Source: Thermocrinis albus DSM 14484 (GTDB taxonomy: Bacteria > Aquificota > Aquificia > Aquificales > Aquificaceae). Taken from it: a DNA stretch of 64,000 nt. A program made the translations under genes and the position numbers. The notes under the pieces were generated by a model that was not told the origin of the DNA, did not search any database, and saw nothing but the letters and a program-made list of their open reading frames with translations. The DNA lies in contig NC_013894.1 of NCBI RefSeq assembly GCF_000025605.1, positions 419,529 through 483,528 on the forward strand, written 5' to 3'. Shown in pieces: positions 1-8,263 of the stretch (position 1 is its first letter; every line of letters starts with the position of its first letter).

Positions 1-383
1 CATACGGAACATGGGAGAAGAGGAAGGATGAAGATATACTTAAGGAGTTTCTCAAGACATCTTCAAAACAGATCGCACATGCAGGAGGGTCCTGTAGTCT
101 GGACCCAAGAGCTATGCTTAAACTTCATGCTTATTTCAAAGCGTTAGGTGTTATCATAGAAAGACTTTCAGGTTACCTAACTTCCGCAGTGATAAACATA
201 GACCATGAAGGAAATGGAACCGTTATTCTGTACGCTGGCAGACTAATTCTGATAAATAAAAGCATAAGGGATGCCAATAACTTTGGTTTCAAATCTACAG
301 ATAACATCAAACAGGAAGCGGAGAAGTTGATAAACAAAGCTTTACAACTTATAGAAAAGTATGAAGAGGTTTGTAAGATATGA
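1..383 (+). CDS. NifX-associated nitrogen fixation protein (DUF269 family), 5' truncated by window
   Basis: The reading frame is open from base 3 and begins YGTWEKRKDED, so the gene starts before the window. An internal ATG at 114 is not the true start, because the family's conserved YGTWE segment lies upstream of it. The body matches the DUF269 pattern found next to nifX in many diazotrophs: a HEG motif, then YAGRLILINKSIRDANNFGF, then a helical tail. The molecular role is not established; the family is tied to FeMo-cofactor assembly by genome context. The stop overlaps the next start as ATGA (380-383), so it is co-translated with the rest of the nif operon. Confidence 0.9.
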   Translation, partial: YGTWEKRKDEDILKEFLKTSSKQIAHAGGSCSLDPRAMLKLHAYFKALGVIIERLSGYLTSAVINIDHEGNGTVILYAGRLILINKSIRDANNFGFKSTDNIKQEAEKLINKALQLIEKYEEVCKI

Positions 384-1456
384 GGAGGTTGATACCTTTC
401 AAACCTTACGGTTATTCTAAGGAAGATATGATATCTGCCGTTGAGGCTATGGGTCATCCTTACTGTTTCTCGGGACTGAGAAGAAAGGAATTAGAAGATT
501 CTTTCTGTCAGTACAGTGGCAGAAAATACGCCGTTGCCACACGTGATGTCGTTCCTGGCCTTTTGGCTCTTCTTGAGTACTTAGGTTTATCGTACGGAGA
601 CACGGTGGCCTACACTCCTCTCTCCTTAGCTCCTCATTTTGCTAAATACACCAAGTTTATGGGACTAAACTCTGCTTACGCAGATGTAGAGAGGTGGTTC
701 TTTAACGTTGATGTAAAAAGACTGTCCAACGTAATAACATCGTATAAGCCAAAAGTTCTTATAGTAAACAATTCTCTTGGTATACCTGCAGATTGGGATG
801 CTGTAAGAGAACTCTTAAAAGGAACAGGTATATTTCTGATAGAAGACTCTAGAGAGACGCTTTTCAGCGATTATAAAGGGCGCCCTGCAGGCTCTTTGGG
901 TGACGTTTCCTTCTTGGCTTTTTCTCCCAACTCTGTGCTGAGGGGTTACGGAGGAGTAATACTAACCGACGACGCACTTATTTACAAAAGAATCAGAGAG
1001 AAAGTGGAACCTATGGACGATATAATGGCTTCCCTTCTTATCTCCCAAACCAAAAGTCTGGAAGAGAGGATAAATATAAGAAGGGAGCTTGCGCAACTTT
1101 ACTCCCAGTTGCTGTCAAACATGGAAGGTATGAAACCTCAGTTTTTCCCTAAATACGTAAACAAACCTTGTTGGTCATATATGTGTGTTCATTTAGCAAA
1201 AAGATACGGAAGGGATGCAGTAGACAGTATCGTAGAACTAATGTGGGACGATGGTATAGAAACTCTAAAGTATCCTGTGTCACAGGATATACAGGAAGGT
1301 AAAAGTATGCCTCACCTACATATATCTCATGAGGTAAGTACGAGAGCCATACTGTTGCCTCTTCATGAGGATATGGACGAGGAGGACGTGTACTTTGTCT
1401 GTGAGAGGTTTAAGGATTATGTGATACAGATAGGAGCAGGTAGTGTAGATCATTGA
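380..1456 (+). CDS. DegT/DnrJ/EryC1/StrS-fold protein lacking the PLP lysine
   Basis: The 358-residue protein has the overall fold signature of sugar aminotransferases of the DegT/DnrJ/EryC1/StrS family: IEDSRE near residue 156 (the PLP-pyridine Asp), YKGRPAGSLGDVSF, and the glycine-rich RGYGGVILTDD. The segment that normally carries the Schiff-base lysine reads FSPNSVLRGYGG, with Asn184/Ser185 where Lys belongs, so ordinary transamination is unlikely. It overlaps the DUF269 gene by 4 bp and its stop precedes a strong ribosome site for nifE, so it is embedded in the nif operon. It could be a structural or regulatory relative, or use PLP in another way. The family assignment is firm but the function is unknown. 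Confidence 0.8.
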   Translation: MRRLIPFKPYGYSKEDMISAVEAMGHPYCFSGLRRKELEDSFCQYSGRKYAVATRDVVPGLLALLEYLGLSYGDTVAYTPLSLAPHFAKYTKFMGLNSAYADVERWFFNVDVKRLSNVITSYKPKVLIVNNSLGIPADWDAVRELLKGTGIFLIEDSRETLFSDYKGRPAGSLGDVSFLAFSPNSVLRGYGGVILTDDALIYKRIREKVEPMDDIMASLLISQTKSLEERINIRRELAQLYSQLLSNMEGMKPQFFPKYVNKPCWSYMCVHLAKRYGRDAVDSIVELMWDDGIETLKYPVSQDIQEGKSMPHLHISHEVSTRAILLPLHEDMDEEDVYFVCERFKDYVIQIGAGSVDH

Positions 1457-1470
1457 AGGAGGTTGTTGCC

Positions 1471-2829
1471 ATGAGAAACTTAGAAGAGTTTTTTACAGAA
1501 CCTGCGTGCGGTATTAATAAAAGTAAGGGAGATAAAGAGAAAAAAGTTGGATGCTCTAAACCAAAACCAGGAAGTGCATCCGGAGGATGTGCCTTTGACG
1601 GTGCTCAGATAACACTTCTTCCCATAGCGGACGCCGTTCATATAGTTCACGGTCCAATAGCATGCGCTGGAAACTCTTGGGATAACAGAGGCACAAGATC
1701 CTCTTCACCTATCACCTACTATAGGATGGGTTTCACCACTGACCTCTCTGAGATAGATGTGATACACGGAGGTGAGAATAAACTGTATATGGCCATAAAG
1801 GAGGCAGTGGAAAAGTATAACCCTCCTGCTGTGTTTGTATACCAAACGTGTGTACCGGCTATGATAGGAGACGATATACAGGCCATCTGCAACAAGGCTT
1901 CCAAAGATTTTAACATACCAGTTGTACCTGTTGATTCACCAGGTTTTGTGGGTAGTAAGAATTTGGGCAACAAGCTTGCCGGAGATGCTTTATTCAGATA
2001 CGTTATAGGTACAAAAGAACCGGAGTATACAACACCCTACGATGTGAACTTGTTAGGGGAATACAACATAGCAGGAGAACTTTGGCAGGTGCTTCCCCTT
2101 CTTCAGGAGGCTGGCTTTAGAATACTAGCGTGTATAACCGGTGACTCAAGATACAACGACATAGCAACGGCTCATAGAGCGAAGGTAAATATGGTAGTAT
2201 GTTCAAAAGCATTACTGAACCTTGCAAGAAGAATGGAGGAAAAATACGGTATACCGTACTTTGAAGGTTCATTTTACGGGATAAAGGACACAAGTGATGC
2301 CTTGAGAAACATGGCTCTTCTTATAGGTGACAAGGACCTGATAGAAAGAGTTGAGAAGTTAATAGAGGTAAAGGAAGCAGAGACTAAGGAAAAACTAAAA
2401 CCCTATATAGAAAAACTTAAGGGTAAGAAGGTACTTATAAACACCGGTGGTGTTAAAAGCTGGTCCATGGTGGCACAGGTTCAGGAACTCGGTATGGAGG
2501 TGGTAGGTACCAGTGCAAAGAAAAGCACAGAGGGAGACAAAGGCAGGATGTTAGAACTTTTAGGAGATGAGAAGAAACTTATAGATGACCCTAACCCTAA
2601 GGAGCTTATTAAGATAATGAGATCAGAAAATGTTGATTTACTCTTGGCCGGAGGTAGAAGCAAGTTTGTAGCCTTCAAGGAAGGTATACCATTCCTTGAC
2701 GTTAACCAAGAGAGGATAAGGGGATACGCTGGTTATGAGGGTATGCTTCTTCTAGCAGAAGATATAGTTAGAACACTGGAAAACCCGGTATGGAATCTCA
2801 GAAGGAGGAAAGCGCCATGGCAAGAGTAG
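1471..2829 (+). CDS. nifE: Nitrogenase FeMo-cofactor scaffold subunit NifE
   Basis: NifE pairs with NifN in the NifEN scaffold, on which the NifB-derived iron-sulfur core is matured to FeMo-cofactor in the cytoplasm. The 452-residue protein carries the expected cluster cysteines in GGCAFDGAQ (Cys40), GPIACAGNSWDNRG (Cys65) and YQTCVPAMIGDDI (Cys127). The C-terminal half has the NifD/E-like FYGIKDT and GGRSK segments. I chose ATG 1471 because AGGAGG lies 8 bases upstream; a TTG at 1453 in the same frame has no such site. The 3' end overlaps nifN, fitting translational coupling of two subunits needed in equal amounts. Confidence 0.96.
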   Translation: MRNLEEFFTEPACGINKSKGDKEKKVGCSKPKPGSASGGCAFDGAQITLLPIADAVHIVHGPIACAGNSWDNRGTRSSSPITYYRMGFTTDLSEIDVIHGGENKLYMAIKEAVEKYNPPAVFVYQTCVPAMIGDDIQAICNKASKDFNIPVVPVDSPGFVGSKNLGNKLAGDALFRYVIGTKEPEYTTPYDVNLLGEYNIAGELWQVLPLLQEAGFRILACITGDSRYNDIATAHRAKVNMVVCSKALLNLARRMEEKYGIPYFEGSFYGIKDTSDALRNMALLIGDKDLIERVEKLIEVKEAETKEKLKPYIEKLKGKKVLINTGGVKSWSMVAQVQELGMEVVGTSAKKSTEGDKGRMLELLGDEKKLIDDPNPKELIKIMRSENVDLLLAGGRSKFVAFKEGIPFLDVNQERIRGYAGYEGMLLLAEDIVRTLENPVWNLRRRKAPWQE

Positions 2830-4160
2830 TGGAGAGTAAAAAGGCACTGTCCGTATATCCCCTTAAGTTGAGTCAGCCTCTAGGAGCTATGTATGCCTTT
2901 ATGGGTGTAAAAGGAAGTATACCACTAATTCATGGATCTCAGGGCTGTGCCTCTTTCGCAAAAACTTTCTTAACAAGACACTTTTGGGAAAACATACCGG
3001 TACAAACTACTGCCTTATCACAGATAGCAACGGTTATGGGAAACGACGATGTACTACACACAGCCCTAAAGAACGTAATAGAAAGGGCAAAACCTGAAGT
3101 GGTAGCTGTAATCACTACTGGGGTCACGGAGACAAGAGGAGATTATACAGAAGGTTCTATAAAACTCTTTAGAGAGCTTTACCCTGATTTCCGTCATGTA
3201 GAAATACTTTGTGTGCACACACCTGACTACGAAGGATCCTTTCACACGGGCTATAAAGAGGCCCTTCTTTCCATAGTAAAGAATGTTGTGCGTACAAAGT
3301 ATGCAACGGTACCAGATCAAGTAAACCTGATAGTAAGTTACAGCTTGACTGCCGAGGACATAGATACTTTAAAGGAGCTTTTGGAACTTTTTGGTTTAAA
3401 GGTAATAGTATTACCTGACATATCCATGAGTATGGATGGAGGTGTGCTGGGCTTTTCTTCGGTAATACCAAATGGAACAGCACTGAGGGATATTCAAAGA
3501 ATGAGTTCTTCTACCATAACCATAGCGGTGGGAGAGAGTGCCAAGGCTGCAGGTGAGTATTTAGAGAAAGAGTTTATGATACCTATGTACTACTTTGAAC
3601 ATCTTATGGGAATAGAGAGTTACGATGAGTTGATAAGATTGCTTATTAATCTAACGGGCCGTGATCTGCCGGAACGTGTCAAGAGATGGAGAAACAGATT
3701 ACTGGATATGATGATAGACAGTCATTTTTACTTATCTAAAAAGCGAGTAGCCATAGCGGGAGAACCAGATTACATTATAGGACTGTCTCAGTTCCTTGCA
3801 AAAGAGTTGGGAATGGTAGTTTCGTTGGCTGTCACCACTGTCAAAACTGAAAGTTTAGAGACCTTACCAGTAGAAGACATCATAGTGGGTGACCTTGAAG
3901 ATATTCTTAACAGCAAAAAGGACTTTGACTTACTGATAGGTAATACCAATCTAAGACATGTAGCTTCTAAACTGAATGTACCTCATTACAGAGTGGGCAT
4001 TCCCATCTTTGACAGGTTGGGACACTTTCTGAAAGGTTTTATAGGGTATAAAGGTTCCACTTACTTTACCATGGATATAGCAAATCTTCTTATGGAAAGG
4101 GAAGAAGAAGAATCTTACAGAGTTCCTGATTATGTCAAGAGGAGGTACGAGCAATGTTGA
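2817..4160 (+). CDS. nifN: Nitrogenase FeMo-cofactor scaffold subunit NifN
   Basis: This is the second subunit of the NifEN cofactor-assembly scaffold, homologous to NifK. The 447-residue protein begins with the NifN-type core containing LSQPLGAMYAF and the cluster-binding HGSQGCASFAKT (Cys44), followed by ITTGVTETRGD. Start ATG 2817 is preceded by GAAGGAGG at 2801-2808; an in-frame ATG at 2790 has no ribosome site and would lengthen the overlap. The gene overlaps nifE by 13 bases and nifX by 7. With nifE it implies a complete Mo-nitrogenase elsewhere, since NifEN has no known other use. Confidence 0.95.
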   Translation: MARVVESKKALSVYPLKLSQPLGAMYAFMGVKGSIPLIHGSQGCASFAKTFLTRHFWENIPVQTTALSQIATVMGNDDVLHTALKNVIERAKPEVVAVITTGVTETRGDYTEGSIKLFRELYPDFRHVEILCVHTPDYEGSFHTGYKEALLSIVKNVVRTKYATVPDQVNLIVSYSLTAEDIDTLKELLELFGLKVIVLPDISMSMDGGVLGFSSVIPNGTALRDIQRMSSSTITIAVGESAKAAGEYLEKEFMIPMYYFEHLMGIESYDELIRLLINLTGRDLPERVKRWRNRLLDMMIDSHFYLSKKRVAIAGEPDYIIGLSQFLAKELGMVVSLAVTTVKTESLETLPVEDIIVGDLEDILNSKKDFDLLIGNTNLRHVASKLNVPHYRVGIPIFDRLGHFLKGFIGYKGSTYFTMDIANLLMEREEEESYRVPDYVKRRYEQC

Positions 4161-4540
4161 GAGTGGCTTTTGCTACAAAAAGTCTCGATAAGGTGGACGA
4201 TCACTTTGGACATGCTAGGGTGTTTGCCATATACGACGTGGGACCCACAGGTTACAGTTTCGTTGAGTACAGATACTTTGAAGACATACCTGATGAAGAG
4301 TACGACAAGATAAACTCTAAAGTAGAAAAACTGATGGACTGTTCCATAGTTTACGTTATAGCGATAGGGGCAACTGCGGCCGCAAGAATAGTAAAGCACA
4401 AGATTCATCCCGTAAAGGTTAACGAGCCTACTCCTATAGAGGACATAGTGAATAAGTTAGTAGAAACCCTGAACTCTAATCCGCCACCTTGGTTGAAGAA
4501 GGCACTTATGGACAGTAAGGAAAAACTTATGGAAGGTTAA
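4154..4540 (+). CDS. nifX: NifX, FeMo-cofactor precursor carrier
   Basis: The 128-residue protein belongs to the NifX/NifY/VnfY cofactor-binding family. It shows the typical start LRVAFATKSLDKVDDHFGHARVF, with HFGHA as the family hallmark, and the IGATAAARIVKHKIHPVKV segment near the end of the domain. NifX binds NifB-co and shuttles it to NifEN. The ATG at 4154 lies inside the last codons of nifN and follows AAGAGGAGG at a good distance. Its position directly after nifN is the classic nifENX order. Confidence 0.95.
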   Translation: MLRVAFATKSLDKVDDHFGHARVFAIYDVGPTGYSFVEYRYFEDIPDEEYDKINSKVEKLMDCSIVYVIAIGATAAARIVKHKIHPVKVNEPTPIEDIVNKLVETLNSNPPPWLKKALMDSKEKLMEG

Positions 4541-4543
4541 GAG

Positions 4544-4972
4544 ATGAAACTTGCGGCAAGAAATAAGTTCTCTGGTATAGTCAACGATATAGAAAGAGGT
4601 CGTGTGGTTTCAAAGGTTTCAGTAATGTTAAAAAACGGTGAGATCATAAAGTCCATAATCACTACGGAGGCTGTAGAATCTTTGAAATTAGAAGTAGGAA
4701 GAGACGTATTCGTCATCATAAAGGCCACAGATGTTATGCTGGGGGTTCCTGAGGAAAACGATGCCCCGTCACTGAGTGCTAGGAATATAATGAAGGGAAC
4801 TGTCAAAGCTGTAACGGAACATAATATAAACAGTATAGTAAAAGTGGACGTAGGTGGGCTGACATTCACATCTTTTATAACTACAGAGGCTCTTAAAGAG
4901 TTGGGAATAAAGGAAGGAATGGAGATTTTTGTTATAGTAAAGGCTTCCAATGTAATAATATCGATTCAATAA
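4544..4972 (+). CDS. Di-TOBE molybdate-binding protein (molbindin-like)
   Basis: The 142-residue protein is two tandem TOBE/Mop domains (roughly residues 3-68 and 74-140), each ending in a VIIKATDVM or VIVKASNVI type strand. The second begins SARNIMKGTV, which is typical of Mop domains. Such cytoplasmic molbindins bind molybdate oxyanions and buffer or store molybdenum. Its place three bases after nifX fits supply of Mo for FeMo-cofactor. No DNA-binding domain is present, so it is not ModE. Confidence 0.9.
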   Translation: MKLAARNKFSGIVNDIERGRVVSKVSVMLKNGEIIKSIITTEAVESLKLEVGRDVFVIIKATDVMLGVPEENDAPSLSARNIMKGTVKAVTEHNINSIVKVDVGGLTFTSFITTEALKELGIKEGMEIFVIVKASNVIISIQ

Positions 4973-4992
4973 ATAAGTAAGGAGGTGTAGCC

Positions 4993-5274
4993 ATGTGTGT
5001 TAGTAAGCTGTCCTTGGATATGAATATGGAGAGAGAGAGGGAAGACTTGGAAAGTGTGTACTCCAAGATGAGCCTAGAGGAGCTAAAGGAAGAGGTGAAA
5101 AAGTTAAGGATGATGGCCGTTCAGAGCGCTACAAAACTTCACGATCTTGCAGAGGAGGGACTTCCTAACAGGTGGAGAGAAATACCTTCCGTTGCAAAGG
5201 AAGCTTACGAGATACACAGAAAGTACTTTGTAGCTAAGACTATTTTTGAGAAAAGGTCCAAAGAAGGAGGTTAA
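4993..5274 (+). CDS. CCE_0567-family (DUF683) small metalloprotein of nif operons
   Basis: The 93-residue protein carries the short two-helix core [17 protein letters not shown] and [12 protein letters not shown] found in the DUF683/CCE_0567 family, small helical metal-binding proteins encoded beside nifX and DUF269 genes. Here there is an extra N-terminal stretch of about 25 residues. AAGGAGGTG precedes ATG 4993. The exact role is unsettled. It is the last gene of the nif operon, and its stop codon overlaps the stop of convergent pyrG by 4 bp, so no terminator lies between them. Confidence 0.88.
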   Translation: MCVSKLSLDMNMEREREDLESVYSKMSLEELKEEVKKLRMMAVQSATKLHDLAEEGLPNRWREIPSVAKEAYEIHRKYFVAKTIFEKRSKEGG

Positions 5275-6845
5275 TCGCCCAAGCATGCCTTTATGAAGGA
5301 TGCAAATAGAGGATGTGGTTCAAAGGGTTTACTCTTAAACTCAGGGTGAAACTGACATCCTATGTACCACGGATGATCTTTGAGCTCTATGATCTCCACC
5401 AACTTGCCGTCCGGTGAAAGCCCCGAGAACACTACACCCTCCTTTTGGAATATGTCTCTGTATGCGTTGTTAAACTCGTACCTGTGGCGGTGTCTTTCGT
5501 AAACTATCTCCTTGCCGTATATAGCCCTTGCCTTGCTTCCTTCTGCAAGCACACACGGGTAAGCTCCTAACCTCATGGTCCCACCCAGCTCTTCTATGTT
5601 TTTCTGATCCTCCATAAGATCTATTACAGGGTAAGGTGTGTAAGGATCAAACTCGGTGGAGTTGGCTCTCTCCAACTTAAGGACACTGCGAGCAAACTCC
5701 ACACACATGAGTTGCATACCCAAACATATACCAAAGGTAGGTTTACCGGACACTCTTCCGAACCGTAGTGCCAGCATCTTACCCTCTATGCCTCTCTCTC
5801 CGAAACCACCCGGAACCAAAATACCGTCCGCTTCTTTTAGATCCTCCTCCCTCACACACTCGGAGTTTATCCAAAGTATCTCCACTCTCGCATCGTTGGC
5901 TATGCCTCCGTGAGTTAAAGCTTCCACCACACTCTTATAGGCGTCTCTTAGAGCTACGTACTTACCCACAAGAGCCACCTTCACTTTTCTTTGGGCATGC
6001 TTCAAGATGTGTACTATTCTGTCCCACCGGGAGGGCACTTCTCTGAACTCCAGTCCAAGTCTTCGGGTGAGCCAGCGGTGAAGATCCTGCTTCCTGAAGA
6101 TGATGGGAACCTCGTATATAAACTCCACGTCGGGTGCGGAGATAACAGCAGATTTGTTTACGTTGGTAAAGAGAGCTATCTTCTCCTTGATGGAGTCGGG
6201 TATCTCTATCTCCGATCTACATACGATTACATCTGGTTGTATGCCTATGGCTCTCAGTTCCTTCACCGAGTGTTGTGTGGGTTTTGTCTTTAGCTCACCA
6301 GCGCTCTTCACATAGGGTACATACGTGACGTGTATGTACACCGCGTTTTCTCTGCCCACTTCAAGACCCATCTGCCTGACGGCCTCCAAGAAAGGCAGAC
6401 TCTCTATATCTCCCACCGTACCCCCTATCTCTACCACCACCACATCCTTATCTTCCTCTATGGACCTAATGAGTCTCTTTATCTCCTCCGTTATGTGGGG
6501 TATGACCTGGACTGTCATTCCCAGATACTCACCCTTTCTCTCCCTCTGGATGACGTTAAAGTAAACCCTTCCTGATGTCACGTTGTTCCATCTTCCCATA
6601 CGGGCGTTGGTAAAGCGTTCGTAATGCCCTAAGTCTAGATCTGTCTCTGCGCCGTCCTCTGTAACGAAAACCTCTCCGTGCTGGTAAGGGCTCATGGTAC
6701 CCGGATCTACGTTAAGGTACGGATCCAGCTTCTGAAGGGTGACCTTATAACCCATCTCCTCCAAAAGGGAGGCTATGGCTGCTGAGGTGACACCTTTCCC
6801 TAAGGAAGACAGAACGCCACCCGTCACGAATATAAACTTGGCCAT
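5271..6845 (-). CDS. pyrG: CTP synthase
   Basis: PyrG makes CTP from UTP, ATP and glutamine in the cytoplasm. The 524-residue protein has the N-terminal synthetase domain with [17 protein letters not shown] (residues 7-22) and the C-terminal class I glutaminase domain with PGGFGERG and the nucleophile Cys374 in GICLGMQ. The C terminus carries [11 protein letters not shown], which holds the His/Glu of the triad. Length is normal for the family. A TAAAAT box (6859-6854) ends 8 bases before the ATG and no Shine-Dalgarno is visible, so the mRNA may be leaderless. It is convergent with the nif operon. Confidence 0.97.
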   Translation of the reverse strand: MAKFIFVTGGVLSSLGKGVTSAAIASLLEEMGYKVTLQKLDPYLNVDPGTMSPYQHGEVFVTEDGAETDLDLGHYERFTNARMGRWNNVTSGRVYFNVIQRERKGEYLGMTVQVIPHITEEIKRLIRSIEEDKDVVVVEIGGTVGDIESLPFLEAVRQMGLEVGRENAVYIHVTYVPYVKSAGELKTKPTQHSVKELRAIGIQPDVIVCRSEIEIPDSIKEKIALFTNVNKSAVISAPDVEFIYEVPIIFRKQDLHRWLTRRLGLEFREVPSRWDRIVHILKHAQRKVKVALVGKYVALRDAYKSVVEALTHGGIANDARVEILWINSECVREEDLKEADGILVPGGFGERGIEGKMLALRFGRVSGKPTFGICLGMQLMCVEFARSVLKLERANSTEFDPYTPYPVIDLMEDQKNIEELGGTMRLGAYPCVLAEGSKARAIYGKEIVYERHRHRYEFNNAYRDIFQKEGVVFSGLSPDGKLVEIIELKDHPWYIGCQFHPEFKSKPFEPHPLFASFIKACLGD

Positions 6846-6856
6846 GTGAGAATATT

Positions 6857-7072
6857 TTAGAGGTTTTTACCACCCGAGATGGCGTTTATGACCCTTACCT
6901 GGTCCTCCGGTTTTATAGGTTCTTCCTCACTGACCACTTCTCCGTTTTTTACCACAAAGGCGTACTGTCTAGATAATCCGAGAGCCTTCAGTACATCATC
7001 TGCAGTAACTTTGTCCTTTTCAAAATGCAACTCTACCTTTCTACCTCTGTAAAGAACCTCTATCCTCACCAT
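6857..7072 (-). CDS. Ubiquitin-like sulfur carrier (MoaD/ThiS-like) with residues after the Gly-Gly
   Basis: This 71-residue beta-grasp protein has the [20 protein letters not shown] ending typical of MoaD, ThiS, TtuB and archaeal SAMP proteins. Unlike canonical members it does not end at GlyGly; three residues (KNL) follow. If it is a sulfur carrier, these would have to be removed before adenylation, as happens in some carriers processed by JAMM proteases. The start overlaps the end of the upstream Fe-S protein gene by 32 bp, so the two are probably co-translated. The substrate is unknown: tRNA thiolation, molybdopterin or another sulfur-transfer route are all possible. Confidence 0.75.
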   Translation of the reverse strand: MVRIEVLYRGRKVELHFEKDKVTADDVLKALGLSRQYAFVVKNGEVVSEEEPIKPEDQVRVINAISGGKNL

Positions 7073-8255
7073 CGTGAAGCCTCTGAGCCAGATAATCAGC
7101 CAAGTGCATTACCTTCTGACACTTCCCGTATTTTCTGGTTCCGTCGGTCAGTTGGAGTACACAACCGGGACAAGTGGTTAGAACCACCTGGGCCTCCGTT
7201 TTGAGAAGGTCATCCATCTTCTCCTTCTGTATTTTATCTGACAGGGCAGGATTGGTTATGGAAAAAATACCCGCAAAACCACAACAAGATTTATCTTTGC
7301 TGGCTTTTCTAACTTCAGCGTTCTTTACCATCTTCAGGGTGTCGTAAAAAACCTCCTCTTTCAGCTTCATGGCGGTGTAAGAGTGACACGGTACGTGAAA
7401 GGTCACCCTCTCACCGTTTCCTTTAAAAGGAAGAGGGTTCTTCTGTATTATCTGGGTAAAGTCAAAAACATCCTTGTCTATACCGTAATCTTCCTTAAGT
7501 GCACCACCACAGGTAGGACAGGCTACTACCACTGCATCGTACTGGTATTTACTCATCTCCTTCATGTTATGTTCCTTCAGTTGGGTAAAACTCTCCATAT
7601 CACCTGAGTAGTAGTGAGGCGCTCCACAACACCTTATATCTTCCGGGACTATCACCGTATAACCAGCTCTGTTCATCAACTTTATTACGTTTCTGCCTGT
7701 CTCTGTGTAAAAGGCATCTATCATACAACCTGTGAAGAAGAGGAGCTTACCTTTCTCCTGATCCGCCTGAAAGACCTTACCACGCAACTCAAAGGCGGAG
7801 GGAGATGCCTTCGGCATAAACTTGCGAGCCCCCGTAGGAAAGATGATACGCAAACCTTCTGCAGGAAGTAGTCGAAGTATTTTCCCTAGGATGGGAACTA
7901 CTTTTCTGCCCAACGGAGACTGTAGTAACATAAGGCTTTTCAGCGCCATCCTCTTTACCAGACCCATACCCAGTTTTTTCTTTTGGTGATGTCGCGCAAA
8001 GGCCATTATCTCCTTATACTGAACATCGTTGGGGCATATCCACTCACACCTTCTGCACATGGCACACTCATCCCACTGCTTGGCTACTTCTTGGGTGAGA
8101 GGCAGATCTCCCTTTACCACCATCTCTGCCAAAGCCAACCTACCCCGTGCGTAAGATCCTTCCTCCTGTCGGTAAGTAGGACATACTGACTTGCAGAGGC
8201 CACACTTTACGCACTTTTGTGCTAAATCCAAAGGTATCTCTACCAACTTTTCCAT
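7041..8255 (-). CDS. GlcF/HdrD-type (Fe-S)-binding oxidoreductase subunit
   Basis: The 404-residue protein has two [4Fe-4S] motifs near the N terminus (CVKCGLCKSVCP at Cys15-25 and CAMCRRCEWICP at Cys64-74). Two CCG domains follow (RCCGAPHYYSG and SCCGFAGIF) with CPTCGG and CPGC partners. This is the architecture of the glycolate oxidase iron-sulfur subunit GlcF and of HdrD-like electron-transfer proteins. No FAD-binding GlcD-like gene lies beside it, so the substrate is open. ATG 8255 is chosen; the frame extends upstream to a TTG, but that extension only overlaps the preceding gene. It is followed by the sulfur-carrier-like gene, overlapping by 32 bp. Confidence 0.85.
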   Translation of the reverse strand: MEKLVEIPLDLAQKCVKCGLCKSVCPTYRQEEGSYARGRLALAEMVVKGDLPLTQEVAKQWDECAMCRRCEWICPNDVQYKEIMAFARHHQKKKLGMGLVKRMALKSLMLLQSPLGRKVVPILGKILRLLPAEGLRIIFPTGARKFMPKASPSAFELRGKVFQADQEKGKLLFFTGCMIDAFYTETGRNVIKLMNRAGYTVIVPEDIRCCGAPHYYSGDMESFTQLKEHNMKEMSKYQYDAVVVACPTCGGALKEDYGIDKDVFDFTQIIQKNPLPFKGNGERVTFHVPCHSYTAMKLKEEVFYDTLKMVKNAEVRKASKDKSCCGFAGIFSITNPALSDKIQKEKMDDLLKTEAQVVLTTCPGCVLQLTDGTRKYGKCQKVMHLADYLAQRLHDGEDRGSLQR

Positions 8256-8263
8256 AGTCTTTA

